This document shows, in pieces, positions 53,382-62,652 of a stretch of 64,000 nt of DNA. The position numbers were made by a program, and so were the translations under genes. The notes under the pieces were generated by a model. It saw only the letters and a program-made list of their open reading frames with translations. It did not search any database and had not been told where the DNA came from. Location of the stretch: positions 96,810 through 160,809 of the forward strand of contig JAGDZR010000014.1 of the NCBI GenBank assembly GCA_049115695.1, given 5' to 3'. Each line of letters opens with the position of its first letter. Positions within the stretch are counted from its first letter, which is position 1. This stretch comes from JAGDZR01 sp049115695 (lineage in GTDB: Bacteria; Bacteroidota; Bacteroidia; Cytophagales; Cyclobacteriaceae).

Positions 53382-54590
53382 CTACCAAACGTGAATATTA
53401 CCCGTATCATCGACCATGATTTTCTTGTGCTCGACTGGCACTATTAACTCAAACTCCCTGTTGACTACCCCGAGCAGAAAATTTTTCTTACTCTTTATGA
53501 CAGCATAACCACCAACGAATGGGCTGATCCAATAATTTTTCACAGCTCCGAGGTTTTTTAGGTGTTGACCCTTGGAAGGGAAATAGTCAGCCAGTTCCCC
53601 TAATTGATCATCTTTAAAGTCAGTTAGAGCTGCTGGTATCGCTTCCTTCCCAGTCTTGTCAATGAATCCATATTTTCCATTTACTTCCACCAATGACCAC
53701 TGTTCATTGTTTCGGTTGAAAGACGAAATCTGGTCATACCTTGGCGCCACTATCTCTTTACCTTCCTGGTCAATGAATCCTAGTTTGCCATTTTCTTTGA
53801 CCATAGCCCAGTTCACCCCTTTGGAGCCGAATGAAAAAATCTGATCGTACTTAGCTGGTACGATTTCCTTACCAGTACGATCTATGAATCCATACAGGCC
53901 ATTTTTTTCAACTCGAGCCCACTTTTGCTGGTAGCGACCAAAACTCGAAATAGATTCATATTTAGGTGCGACAATTTCTTTTCCTGTTTTATCCAAGTAT
54001 CCAAACAGGCCATTTTTCTCAACTTTGGCCCATGGGATTCCGCTGGCATCAAACCGAAAAACGCGAGAGTAGGTAGGAGCAATTACTTCTTTCCCTGTTC
54101 GATCAATAAATCCGAAAAGAGCATTTTTTTCAACGAGCGCCCAATCAATTCCCATCGTACCGAAATTGTCAATTTCCTCGTAGATGGTGTTTACAGCAAT
54201 TGCACCACTCTTATCAATGAAACCCCAAAGATTATTTTTTTCGACAAGGGCCCAATTACTTGTTCTGCTTCCAAATGGTAAGATCCTGTCAAATTCTGGT
54301 TTTACGATGATCGTACCTTCTTTATTCACAAAACCATATCGGCCATTTTGTGCGATCATCGCCCAGGTTACATTGTGGCTGCCAAAGGACCAGATGCGGT
54401 CATAAATTGGCGCCAGAACCTCTTCTCCATTTCTATTGATGATGCCATAGAGATTTCCCTGCTTGACAGTCGCCCAGTGCGTATGTCCAAGTGTACCATA
54501 GTTGCCAACATCATCATACTTCTCAGAGTCTGATTGAGAATAGGCAATTGTTATAAGCAGCGTCAGAAGAAGAGAAAGCAGGCATTTCAT
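53382..54590 (-). CDS. WG-repeat protein
   Basis: The 402-aa product has a signal peptide (CLLSLLLTLLITIAYSQ) and eight ~41-residue WG repeats from residue ~30 to ~340, each built like WALVEKNNLWGFIDKSGA...Y: WATVKQGNLYGIINRNGEE, WAMIAQNGRYGFVNKEGT, WALVEKNALFGFIDRTGKE, WAKVEKNGLFGYLDKTGKE, WARVEKNGLYGFIDRTGKE, WAMVKENGKLGFIDQEGKE. Such repeats form a solenoid or propeller, likely used for binding. No tail for T9SS. It is probably periplasmic and has no assigned role. A larger WG protein lies at 26287. The TAG stop lies 3 nt outside the 54-nt repeat. Confidence 0.9.
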   Translation of the reverse strand: MKCLLSLLLTLLITIAYSQSDSEKYDDVGNYGTLGHTHWATVKQGNLYGIINRNGEEVLAPIYDRIWSFGSHNVTWAMIAQNGRYGFVNKEGTIIVKPEFDRILPFGSRTSNWALVEKNNLWGFIDKSGAIAVNTIYEEIDNFGTMGIDWALVEKNALFGFIDRTGKEVIAPTYSRVFRFDASGIPWAKVEKNGLFGYLDKTGKEIVAPKYESISSFGRYQQKWARVEKNGLYGFIDRTGKEIVPAKYDQIFSFGSKGVNWAMVKENGKLGFIDQEGKEIVAPRYDQISSFNRNNEQWSLVEVNGKYGFIDKTGKEAIPAALTDFKDDQLGELADYFPSKGQHLKNLGAVKNYWISPFVGGYAVIKSKKNFLLGVVNREFELIVPVEHKKIMVDDTGNIHVW

Positions 54591-54668
54591 GGTAGTTCGC
54601 TTTTTATCAAAGACACAATTCAGCTAAAAAAGTTTCTCACTAAATCAATGGTTAAACTTTTTCAATCT

Positions 54669-55148
54669 TTACTCAAGTTCAGAAAGAGGTGTAAGATTGT
54701 CAGGAATATCCTCATCACCTTCCTCAATGAACGGATAAACTTCTACAATCGACGTTTTCGCGATGGACGGAATTTCAAATGGAACGAGCATTCCACTCAG
54801 ACTTTGAGTTACCATCTCGAACGCCTCTTTTACGTCATTAGCAGAAACTAGAAAATACATGTTAATTTTTACTTCTTTGGCACTGTCACCATCTACAGTC
54901 GTGTAGACTGCTTTACACTTAAACCATATTTCTGCTTGCTCATTGGGAATTACCTCGGTAATGTTGGTTTTGGTAATGGTATTAACATGAAATTCACCAC
55001 TAATTTCTTTTTCCAGCACTTCGTAAATTCTTGATTCGGCTTCTGTATAGCTCATTGCATCAAGTAAATACGCTTCGGTTACCTGCTTAAGAATCCCTTC
55101 ATCGTCTTCCTTATTGAACTTTGCTTTACAAGTGTACCAGATTTTCAT
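54669..55148 (-). CDS. DUF4494 protein
   Basis: With the ATG at 55148 the 159-aa product starts KIWYTCKAKFNKEDDEG and continues QVTEAYLLDAMSYTEAESRI, the hallmark of DUF4494, a Bacteroidota-only family of unknown function. The longer frame up to 55319 adds 57 residues with no support. The acidic tail EEGDEDIPDNLTPLSELE is usual. It is divergent from the small protein gene at 55353. Confidence 0.88.
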   Translation of the reverse strand: MKIWYTCKAKFNKEDDEGILKQVTEAYLLDAMSYTEAESRIYEVLEKEISGEFHVNTITKTNITEVIPNEQAEIWFKCKAVYTTVDGDSAKEVKINMYFLVSANDVKEAFEMVTQSLSGMLVPFEIPSIAKTSIVEVYPFIEEGDEDIPDNLTPLSELE

Positions 55149-55352
55149 GTTTGATTTTTTGATTTTGAAAAGGCGGCAAATTAAGCACTTATCTACACGG
55201 ATTACAAAGCGATTGTAATATTGGTTATTCAGATGAACAATTAAAACATTGGCACGGCGTTTGTGAATATTGTAAGAATATTTTGGATTATTTGGGTTAC
55301 CTCTATTGAGTAAAACCATATTAAGAGGTAGTCAGTCATCAATTTATCGTTT

Positions 55353-55706
55353 ATGAATTTCACTAGAATCAACAAGCTCATATCGAAAGCCATTCGATCG
55401 GCACAAATCATTAAGCAAAGAGGTAAAACACCTGCACTCCTTCGCATCCGTGACAATTATGTCAGTGAAATAAAAAGAAAATATGGCCTATACCTTACGG
55501 ACGTATTATTTGAAGTGTACGATGAGTATTGCGCCGATGATGACCTTATGCCTATTGAAGCATATTTAACCCCATCCGGGGTACCTGTGGAGGTAGATGA
55601 CCTACCCGGAGTACATTACCGGGTCAAAATGATTTCAAACCCGCTGCGTATTGAGTTGGTAAACAACAAAGATGACAAATCTGAAGTAGTCTGGCAGGCG
55701 GCTTAA
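55353..55706 (+). CDS. Small conserved-looking protein of unknown function
   Basis: The 117-aa product is mixed: a helical basic start (ISKAIRSAQIIKQRG) then acidic and strand-rich parts (LTDVLFEVYDEYCADDDLMP, VEVDDLPGVHYRVKMISN). No signal or membrane segment, so it is cytoplasmic. I cannot name a family. It is followed 57 nt later by the PfkB kinase gene on the same strand, so the two may be co-transcribed. Confidence 0.7.
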   Translation: MNFTRINKLISKAIRSAQIIKQRGKTPALLRIRDNYVSEIKRKYGLYLTDVLFEVYDEYCADDDLMPIEAYLTPSGVPVEVDDLPGVHYRVKMISNPLRIELVNNKDDKSEVVWQAA

Positions 55707-55763
55707 TTGTCAAAAGGCCGTATTTATCCTGAATGATTATCATTGCATCAATATTCAGGAATT

Positions 55764-56756
55764 ATGAAGAAGTATGATGTGTATGCCATTGGCAATGCCA
55801 TGGTTGATTATGAAATAGAGGTTGACGACCAATTCTTAGGTGATCATGCCGTAGAGAAGGGCTTTATGACCCTTGTGGATGATGCCCGTCAACATGAATT
55901 ATTGGAAGCTGCGCAACAAAAAATTCGCAAAAAACAAGGTGGAGGTTCAGCAGCTAATACAATCATGGCTGTCAGTCAATTAGGAGGGAAAGCATATTAT
56001 GCCTGCAAAGTCGCGAATGACAATGACGGTCAGCTATACCTAAAGGATCTTCACGATCATGGGATAGACACCAATTTATCCAACGAGTCTTTGTTCAATG
56101 GAGTAACAGGGAAATGCTTGGTAATGGTTTCTCCGGATGCAGAGCGCACAATGAATACTTATTTGGGCATTACGGCAGATTTCTCAGTCAAAGAACTGGA
56201 TACAAAGGCGATTGCATCATCCGAATATTTATTTATTGAAGGATACCTGGTTTCTTCGGAGACCGGCTTTGAGGCAATGAAGGAAGCCAAAAGGATAGCA
56301 GCCGAAAACAATGTTAAAGTTTCGCTGACATTCTCAGATCCCAGTATGGTCAAGTACTTCAGGGGTCAGATGAGTGAAATAGTAGGTTCAGGGGTTGATT
56401 TACTTTTTTGTAACGAAGAAGAAGCTCAGCTTTTTACAGAAAAAGATAGCACTGAGGAGGCAAAAGAAGCGTTGAAAGAGGTCGCGCAAACTTTTGTGAT
56501 CACAAGAGGAGATAAAGGTGCATTGGTCTGGGATGGCCAAACTTTTATTGTAATACCCCCATTTGAGACATCAGCGGTTGATACGACCGGGGCAGGAGAT
56601 ATGTATTCAGGGGCATTTTTGTTCGGAATTACTAATGGACATTCATTTGCAAAATCTGGCCTGTTGGCGAGTAAATCCAGCTCGGCTGTAGTTTCGAAAT
56701 ATGGCCCTAGACTTGACAAGGATCAGTTAAAACAATTCGCAATTGAGATTTTATAA
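55764..56756 (+). CDS. PfkB-family carbohydrate or nucleoside kinase (adenosine/ribokinase-like)
   Basis: The 330-aa product has the PfkB glycine-rich start KQGGGSAANTIMAVSQLGGK (~residues 55-75) and the second signature DTTGAGDMYSGAFLFGITNG near 273-292, with the catalytic Asp of GAGD. Phosphorylation of adenosine, ribose or another sugar in the cytoplasm is the likely reaction, the substrate being unknown. An ATG at 55764 is used rather than a TTG at 55743 (MHQYSGI). It precedes an M16 peptidase pair on the same strand, with a 69-nt gap. Confidence 0.88.
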   Translation: MKKYDVYAIGNAMVDYEIEVDDQFLGDHAVEKGFMTLVDDARQHELLEAAQQKIRKKQGGGSAANTIMAVSQLGGKAYYACKVANDNDGQLYLKDLHDHGIDTNLSNESLFNGVTGKCLVMVSPDAERTMNTYLGITADFSVKELDTKAIASSEYLFIEGYLVSSETGFEAMKEAKRIAAENNVKVSLTFSDPSMVKYFRGQMSEIVGSGVDLLFCNEEEAQLFTEKDSTEEAKEALKEVAQTFVITRGDKGALVWDGQTFIVIPPFETSAVDTTGAGDMYSGAFLFGITNGHSFAKSGLLASKSSSAVVSKYGPRLDKDQLKQFAIEIL

Positions 56757-56825
56757 CCTAACTTAGTGTCAACCAGCACTGTATTATTTAGGAATTAGAT
56801 ACTTTTTTTATTAAACCAAATCACT

Positions 56826-58184
56826 ATGAATTATCGCTTTATCACAATGCTCCTCATTGGAGTAGGGTGGAGTAGTACGTTTGGACAAACCCGCCAAATT
56901 GAATTTGACGAGTTCGATCTTGACAATGGACTTCACGTAATTTTACATCAGGACAATACTACGCCTATTGTCAATGTTTCAGTTCTTTATCATGTTGGCT
57001 CGAAGAATGAGCCAGATGGAAGAAAAGGATTTGCGCATTTTTTTGAACACTTGATGTTTGAGGGATCTCCCAACATAGAAAGAGGGACTTTCATGAAAAT
57101 CATACAAAATGCCGGCGGCACCTTAAACGCCAACACATCATTTGACAGAACCTTCTACTATGAAACTTTACCTTCTCATCAGCTCGAGTTGGGCTTATAC
57201 ATGGAGTCAGAACGTATGCTTCATGCTACCATTGACTCTACGGGTGTGGCCACACAAAAGGAAGTGGTGAAAGAAGAAAAAAGATTGAGAGTGGATAACC
57301 AACCTTATGGATCGATTTTGGCCAAATCGTTTGGAAATGCGTTCAAGGGTACAAATTACGAATGGACTCCAATCGGGACATTCGAGGATATTGATGCTGC
57401 CAGTGCAGATGATTTCAAAGATTTCTTTGAAACCTTCTATGTTCCGAACAATGCTACACTTGCCATAGCAGGTGACTTTGACAAGGAGGAAGCCAAATCG
57501 CTGATTAGGAAATATTTTGATGAAATCCCGAAAGGGAAAGCTGAAATCCCAAGACCTAAAATAGCTGAGGCAACTCAGGCAGAAGAGATACGGGAAGAGG
57601 TATTTGATAATATCCAGCTACCAGCAGTGGTCCAGGTGTATCGTATGGCCAAGCAAGGATCAGAAGACTATTATGCGTTGGAAATGCTGACAACACTACT
57701 TTCTGGAGGACAGAGTGCCCGTTTCCAAAAAGAAATTGTGAATAATCAACAGATAGCGCTCCAGATGGGAGCTTTCCCATTTGCGCTTGAAGATGCCGGT
57801 GCATTCATAGCGTTTGGCTTGACCAATATGGGAAGACAACCAGAAGAATTGGAGGAAGCAATAATCAATGAAATAGAAAGAGTGAAAACAGAGCTCGTTG
57901 GAGAGACCGAATTTCAAAAGTTGAAGAATCAAATTGAAAACGACTTTGTTTCAAGAAATGGTCGGGTTTCAGGTATCGCAGAAAGCCTTGCCGATTATCA
58001 TGTTTATTTGGGAGATGCGAATTTGATCAATAGCGAGTTGGAGAGATACATGAAAGTTACTCCGGAAGATTTAATGCGTGTTGCGAATAAGTATTTGGTG
58101 GAGGACAATCGAACCACACTTACTTACTTGCCAATGGCAGCTAAGAAGAAACCAGCAGATACAGCGGTAGAATCAGATCAATAA
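56826..58184 (+). CDS. M16-family zinc metallopeptidase, catalytic partner
   Basis: The 452-aa product has a signal peptide (FITMLLIGVGWSSTFG) and the inverted zinc motif HFFEHLMFEG (H71, E74, H75), with a further ligand near KEVVKEEKRLRVD about 76 residues on. M16 proteins form clamshell pairs that degrade small peptides. This one keeps all key residues, whereas the partner does not. It is probably periplasmic. The next gene starts 5 nt after its stop, so they are cotranslated and likely form a heterodimer. Confidence 0.9.
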   Translation: MNYRFITMLLIGVGWSSTFGQTRQIEFDEFDLDNGLHVILHQDNTTPIVNVSVLYHVGSKNEPDGRKGFAHFFEHLMFEGSPNIERGTFMKIIQNAGGTLNANTSFDRTFYYETLPSHQLELGLYMESERMLHATIDSTGVATQKEVVKEEKRLRVDNQPYGSILAKSFGNAFKGTNYEWTPIGTFEDIDAASADDFKDFFETFYVPNNATLAIAGDFDKEEAKSLIRKYFDEIPKGKAEIPRPKIAEATQAEEIREEVFDNIQLPAVVQVYRMAKQGSEDYYALEMLTTLLSGGQSARFQKEIVNNQQIALQMGAFPFALEDAGAFIAFGLTNMGRQPEELEEAIINEIERVKTELVGETEFQKLKNQIENDFVSRNGRVSGIAESLADYHVYLGDANLINSELERYMKVTPEDLMRVANKYLVEDNRTTLTYLPMAAKKKPADTAVESDQ

Positions 58185-58189
58185 CCAAA

Positions 58190-60271
58190 ATGAACATCAA
58201 AATGAAAAACACTATTAGCATATTCATTCTTGCGTTGTTGACAGTGACTGTTAGCCAGGCGCAATTAGATAGAAGTCAATTACCTGAACCAGGCACACCA
58301 AGAGAAATCGAATTAGGTGACTATCAAAGTTTCGAATTAAAAAATGGACTTAAGGTCTTCGTAATAGAAAACAGCAAGTTGCCCAGAGTTACATTCAGAC
58401 TGCAAATTGATCGAGAGCCACTCATTGAAGGAGAAAAAGCAGGCTATATCGATATGGTAGGACAAATGATGAGACGTGGCACAACAAGCAGATCCAAAGA
58501 ACAACTTGACGAGGAGATCGATTTTATTGGAGCTTCAGTTAGTGCAGGCGCTACATACCTCAATGCATCCGGCCTTTCCAAATACACAGAGAAAATTGCC
58601 GAATTGATGACTGATGTATTGTACAATCCGATTTTCCCTGAAGAAGAACTGGAGAAAATCAGAACCCAGACACTTTCAGGATTGGCAGCTAATAAGGAAG
58701 ATCCAAATGCTATTTCGAGCAATATGATTTCCAAAGTTGTTTATGGCAAAGATCATCCTTACGGAGAAATATCTACGGAGGAGTCTGTTGCAAACATTAC
58801 AGTGGAGGACATCTCTAGCTATCATGCCAAATACTTCAAGCCGAATATTGCCTACTTAGCAGTAGTAGGTGACATTACACTCAAGGACGCCAAATCATTG
58901 GTCAAGAAGTATTTCACCAATTGGGAAAGAGGAGAAGTTGTTAATCCATCTTATGACGCGCCACAAGCACCTGAAAAGAATGTGGTTGCTTTAGTTAATA
59001 GATCAGCGTCTGTACAATCAGTTATCAATGTGACATTTCCGGTTGAACTTAAGACCGGACATCCTGATGTAGTACCTGTTAGAATCATGAATACGATTTT
59101 GGGAGGAGGGGCATCTAGTCGTTTATTTATGAATCTGAGAGAAGACAAAGGCTATACTTACGGAAGCTATTCGTCGCTCTCCTCAAACGATCTGGTTGCT
59201 CGATTTAGTGCTTCAGCAAGTGTTCGCAACGAAGTGACAGATAGTTCAGTGAACGAGATTCTGACTGAGATCAAAAGGATGACAACAGAGTCTGTTACAG
59301 ATGAAGAACTTACGCTTGCCAAAAATTCAATTGCCGGTAGCTTTGCGCGCTCACTCGAAAGTCCACAGACCGTGGCATCATTTGCGATCAACTCAGCGAT
59401 CTACAATTTAGCAGACGATTACTATTCAACATATCTTCAGCGGGTCAATGCGGTCACTATAGATGATGTACAGAAAATAGCGCAGAAATATCTTAAACCT
59501 GACAATGCCTACATCACTATCGTGGGTAAGGCTGGAGATGTTGAATCAGGATTAAAACAATTTGGAGAAATCAAGTATTTCGATGTTTATGGAGAGCCAG
59601 TAGATCCTTCCAAGGCAAAACTCCCGGATGGGATAACAGCACAATCTGTCCTCGACGATTACATAAGTGCAATAGGAGGAAAAGATAAATTGAATGCCAT
59701 TAAGACCATGAAAGTTGTCATGTCTGCTTCTGCAATGGGACAAACAATGCAGTTTGTGAAAGTTCATAACGAAAACAAACTCAATCTCAAGGTAATGGTT
59801 GGTGGGAATGTGATGTCAGAGCAGATATATGATGGAGAGAAAGCGGCTGCCACACAAATGGGGCAACAATTGCCGTTGAATGATGAACAGAAAGAAGCAA
59901 TTGCGCTGGAAGCACGACCTTTCCCAGAAATCTACTTTGATGATATGGGTGTCGAGCTAGCGTTAGTTGGACTTGAGGATGTAAATGGCAAACCAGCATT
60001 GATCGTGGAGGCCACCAACCCAGGAGGGTCATCTTATTCTTTGTTTTTTGATCAGGAAAGCAAGTTGATCGTTCGGAAGGCAAGTACCAATGAGGTACAG
60101 GGACAAAGTATGACGTTCAATACAGATTTCGCGGATTATGTTGAACAAGATGGAATTAAATTTCCTTCTGTCATCAAACTCCCTCTCGGTCCTGGTTTTA
60201 CAGCTGAAGCAAAAGTGGAAAGCGTGGAATACAACCTGGAAGTCGACAATTCTCTTTTCGAAATTAAGTAA
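58190..60271 (+). CDS. M16-family non-catalytic partner with C-terminal extension
   Basis: The 693-aa product has a signal peptide (ISIFILALLTVTVSQAQL). Its M16 fold matches the upstream gene but lacks the HxxEH zinc motif: the equivalent is GYIDMVGQMMRRGT. It keeps the substrate-binding Arg/Tyr pair region (DKGYTYGSYSSLSS). The last ~200 residues (from QSVLDDYISAIGGKDKLNAI) are an extra domain, strand-rich, of the kind seen after M16 in outer-membrane-associated proteins. In such pairs the dead partner helps bind substrate. Two starts, at 58190 and 58202, are possible. A strong terminator follows. Confidence 0.88.
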   Translation: MNIKMKNTISIFILALLTVTVSQAQLDRSQLPEPGTPREIELGDYQSFELKNGLKVFVIENSKLPRVTFRLQIDREPLIEGEKAGYIDMVGQMMRRGTTSRSKEQLDEEIDFIGASVSAGATYLNASGLSKYTEKIAELMTDVLYNPIFPEEELEKIRTQTLSGLAANKEDPNAISSNMISKVVYGKDHPYGEISTEESVANITVEDISSYHAKYFKPNIAYLAVVGDITLKDAKSLVKKYFTNWERGEVVNPSYDAPQAPEKNVVALVNRSASVQSVINVTFPVELKTGHPDVVPVRIMNTILGGGASSRLFMNLREDKGYTYGSYSSLSSNDLVARFSASASVRNEVTDSSVNEILTEIKRMTTESVTDEELTLAKNSIAGSFARSLESPQTVASFAINSAIYNLADDYYSTYLQRVNAVTIDDVQKIAQKYLKPDNAYITIVGKAGDVESGLKQFGEIKYFDVYGEPVDPSKAKLPDGITAQSVLDDYISAIGGKDKLNAIKTMKVVMSASAMGQTMQFVKVHNENKLNLKVMVGGNVMSEQIYDGEKAAATQMGQQLPLNDEQKEAIALEARPFPEIYFDDMGVELALVGLEDVNGKPALIVEATNPGGSSYSLFFDQESKLIVRKASTNEVQGQSMTFNTDFADYVEQDGIKFPSVIKLPLGPGFTAEAKVESVEYNLEVDNSLFEIK

Positions 60272-60280
60272 TTATGACAT

Positions 60281-60337
60281 TGATTCGTCCTTTATACCAT
60301 CATTGAACATGAATAAAGGACGAATCAATTCTTTTTT
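60281..60337 (+). terminator. Strong intrinsic terminator after the M16 pair
   Basis: A perfect 15-bp stem, TGATTCGTCCTTTAT (60281-60295) and ATAAAGGACGAATCA (60313-60327), with a 17-nt loop, is followed by ATTCTTTTTT. It separates the M16 pair from the rpmH operon. Confidence 0.9.
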
Positions 60338-60358
60338 AGGGATTAATCCAAACTCTCT

Positions 60359-60390
60359 TTTGATTTGAGCAAAGGATTCTCTTATCTTTG
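60359..60390 (+). promoter_or_regulatory. Bacteroidota promoter of the rpmH operon
   Basis: TTTG (60359-60362), 20 nt, then TATCTTTG (60383-60390) is an exact -33/-7 pair. The predicted start of transcription lies ~25 nt before the rpmH ATG. Confidence 0.75.
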
Positions 60391-60424
60391 CACTCCGTTT
60401 TTTCAAACATGAACTTTAATTAAG

Positions 60425-60580
60425 ATGAAAAGGACGTTTCAGCCCTCTGTAAGAAAAAGAAAGAACAAGCACGGTTTCCGTTCGAGAATGGAATCTGTAA
60501 ATGGTCGTGGAGTCCTGGCAAGAAGAAGGGCGAAAGGAAGAAAGAGACTTTCTGTTTCTGACGAGAAAAGAGGAAAATAA
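60425..60580 (+). CDS. rpmH: 50S ribosomal protein L34
   Basis: A 51-aa basic protein beginning MKRTFQPSVRKRKNKHGFRS and continuing RMESVNGRGVLARRRAKGRK is the canonical L34. It is a component of the large ribosomal subunit. It has its own TTTG/TATCTTTG promoter upstream and is followed 12 nt later by rnpA, the usual bacterial pairing. The C-terminal extension (RLSVSDEKRGK) is longer than in E. coli but normal for Bacteroidota. Confidence 0.97.
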   Translation: MKRTFQPSVRKRKNKHGFRSRMESVNGRGVLARRRAKGRKRLSVSDEKRGK

Positions 60581-60592
60581 ATTTTAAGGGCT

Positions 60593-60994
60593 ATGCAACT
60601 AGAGCAGCCCCCGCATATTGACCGTTCTTTCTCAAAGAAAGAGCGACTTAATAGTAAAAAATTAATTGAGGAACTGTTTAAAAACGGTTCCTCTTTTTAT
60701 TTGGACGTTGTGCAATTCAAAGTCCTGGCCAGGGAAAAGCTGGAGAATAATCAGGTACTTATTTCAGTGCCTAAGAAGCACCATAAGAAGGCAGTGAGTC
60801 GCAACTTGATCAAGCGTAGAATTCGTGAAGCTTATCGACTCAACAAACATCGAACGGATCCATCGTCACATTATTTAATTGGGATTATCTATCTTTCAAA
60901 AGAAATTCTGACCTATCACCAGATTGAGAAAAAACTAATAACCTTTTTGTCTCGTTTATCTGGAAAGTCCCTAGATAAGCATAGATCTAAATAA
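60593..60994 (+). CDS. rnpA: Ribonuclease P protein component
   Basis: The 133-aa basic product has the RNR signature KHHKKAVSRNLIKRRIREAY near 61-80 and the opening FSKKERLNSKKLIEELFKNG. It supports the RNase P RNA in maturing tRNA 5' ends. It lies 12 nt after rpmH and 2 nt before the ctp gene, so this is one operon. The ATG at 60593 gives a slightly longer N-terminus than in E. coli, which is common in the phylum. Confidence 0.95.
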   Translation: MQLEQPPHIDRSFSKKERLNSKKLIEELFKNGSSFYLDVVQFKVLAREKLENNQVLISVPKKHHKKAVSRNLIKRRIREAYRLNKHRTDPSSHYLIGIIYLSKEILTYHQIEKKLITFLSRLSGKSLDKHRSK

Positions 60995-60996
60995 AC

Positions 60997-62649
60997 ATGA
61001 AAAAATCAGCGTTAGTTATTATTCCGGTTATAATGCTCGCTTTATTGGCTTTCAAGCCAATTGGTGAGAATGACAGGTATTTCCAGATTGTCAAGAACCT
61101 TGACATTTTCGCTACGCTCTTCAAAGAAGTCAACTCATATTATGTTGACGAAATCAATCCTACGCAGTTGATCAAAACGGGTATTGATGCCATGTTGGAG
61201 TCGCTGGATCCCTATACAGATTATATTCCGGAAGATGACATTGAGGATTATATGACTATGACTACCGGAGAGTACGGAGGGATTGGAGCACTCGTCGACA
61301 ACAAGGATGGGTTCAATACTGTGATTATGCCGTATGAAGGATCTCCAGCTCACAAGGCTGGACTTCAAATCGGAGATCAAATCTTAAAAATCAATGGGAT
61401 AGATCTTACAGGAAAAAATGCAGGAGACATCAGTAAGCTCCTGAAAGGTCAATCTGATTCTGACCTGATGCTTGAAGTTAAAAGGTTTAAGCAAGATGAA
61501 CTCCTGAACATAAGCCTTAAAAGAGAGAAAATTACCATCAAGAATGTGCCATATTATGGGATGGCCGCAGAGGGGGTTGGATATATCAAACTAACAGATT
61601 TCACAACAAAGGCAGGCAAGGAAGTAGGGAGTGCGCTCAAAAAGCTCAAAAGTGAAGGGGCCGAAAAGGTTATTTTAGATTTGCGCGGCAATCCTGGTGG
61701 ATTGCTTGATGAAGCAATCAAAGTGTCCAATGTCTTTGTTCCTAAAAACAAAGAGGTTGTGAGCACAAAAGGTAAACTTGAAGATTGGTCAAAAAAATAT
61801 TTGACTCCCGCTGAGCCTGTGGACATCAATATTCCGGTTGCGGTATTGACTGATAATGGTAGTGCATCAGCATCAGAAATTGTTGCTGGAGTTATACAGG
61901 ATTATGATCGAGGAGTTTTGGTTGGTCGAAAGACATTTGGAAAAGGACTCGTGCAACAAACAAGACCACTCGCATATAATTCACAGCTCAAGGTGACAAC
62001 AGCAAAATATTACATCCCTAGTGGGAGATGCATTCAGGCGATTGACTACAGCAGAAGAAATTCAGATGGAAGTGTTGGGAAAATACCAGATAGTTTGAAA
62101 ACTGAGTTTAGGACCGCCAATAATAGAATGGTGTATGATGGAGGTGGAGTTGATCCTGATGTCGTTGTAGTTCGATCAAAACCTGCGCCTATTGCCAGAA
62201 ACCTGTTTTCGAAAGATTTAATTTTCCATTTCGCCACTGAATTTCATCACCAAAACAAGGATATAGGATCAGCCAAGAAGTTTACACTTACAGATGATCA
62301 ATACACACAATTTGTTGATTGGTTGGATGGGAAGGACTATGGATATACGACAGGGGTTGACAAGAAAATATCCGAATTGATTGCAGAATCGAAAAAGGAA
62401 AAGACATACGAATTAATGAAGCCTCAAATAGACGCCTTAATGGCCGCTGCGCAGGACAACAAGGAATCGGATATTGAGATATTTAAAGCTGATATTAAAC
62501 GATTTCTTGAACAGGAAATAGCCAGTAGGTATTATTTGCAGAATGGTATTATTGAATCATCATTCAAATATGATCAGGATGTGCTCCAGGCAGTTAGCGT
62601 GCTGAATGATACAGAGAGATATCAATCAATTCTGAAAGGCTCAAATTAG
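60997..62649 (+). CDS. S41-family C-terminal processing peptidase
   Basis: The 550-aa product has an N-terminal signal or anchor (ALVIIPVIMLALLAFKPIG), then a PDZ domain (GEYGGIGALVDNKDGFNTVI, AGLQIGDQILKINGIDLTGK, ~85-175). The S41 domain has GSASASE at about 288-294 and Lys316 in KTFGKGLVQQ, the Ser/Lys dyad. Such enzymes process or degrade periplasmic proteins by their C-termini. It is longer than ordinary CtpA, with an extra ~150 residues (PIARNLFSKDLIFHFATEF onwards). It is embedded in the rpmH operon. Confidence 0.92.
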   Translation: MKKSALVIIPVIMLALLAFKPIGENDRYFQIVKNLDIFATLFKEVNSYYVDEINPTQLIKTGIDAMLESLDPYTDYIPEDDIEDYMTMTTGEYGGIGALVDNKDGFNTVIMPYEGSPAHKAGLQIGDQILKINGIDLTGKNAGDISKLLKGQSDSDLMLEVKRFKQDELLNISLKREKITIKNVPYYGMAAEGVGYIKLTDFTTKAGKEVGSALKKLKSEGAEKVILDLRGNPGGLLDEAIKVSNVFVPKNKEVVSTKGKLEDWSKKYLTPAEPVDINIPVAVLTDNGSASASEIVAGVIQDYDRGVLVGRKTFGKGLVQQTRPLAYNSQLKVTTAKYYIPSGRCIQAIDYSRRNSDGSVGKIPDSLKTEFRTANNRMVYDGGGVDPDVVVVRSKPAPIARNLFSKDLIFHFATEFHHQNKDIGSAKKFTLTDDQYTQFVDWLDGKDYGYTTGVDKKISELIAESKKEKTYELMKPQIDALMAAAQDNKESDIEIFKADIKRFLEQEIASRYYLQNGIIESSFKYDQDVLQAVSVLNDTERYQSILKGSN

Positions 62650-62652
62650 ATT

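Noticed and set aside
53046..53447. 133-aa open frame with 18-residue repeats
   Set aside because: It arises because the 54-nt DNA repeat is a multiple of three. It has no signal of translation and runs into the coding end of the WG gene on the other strand.
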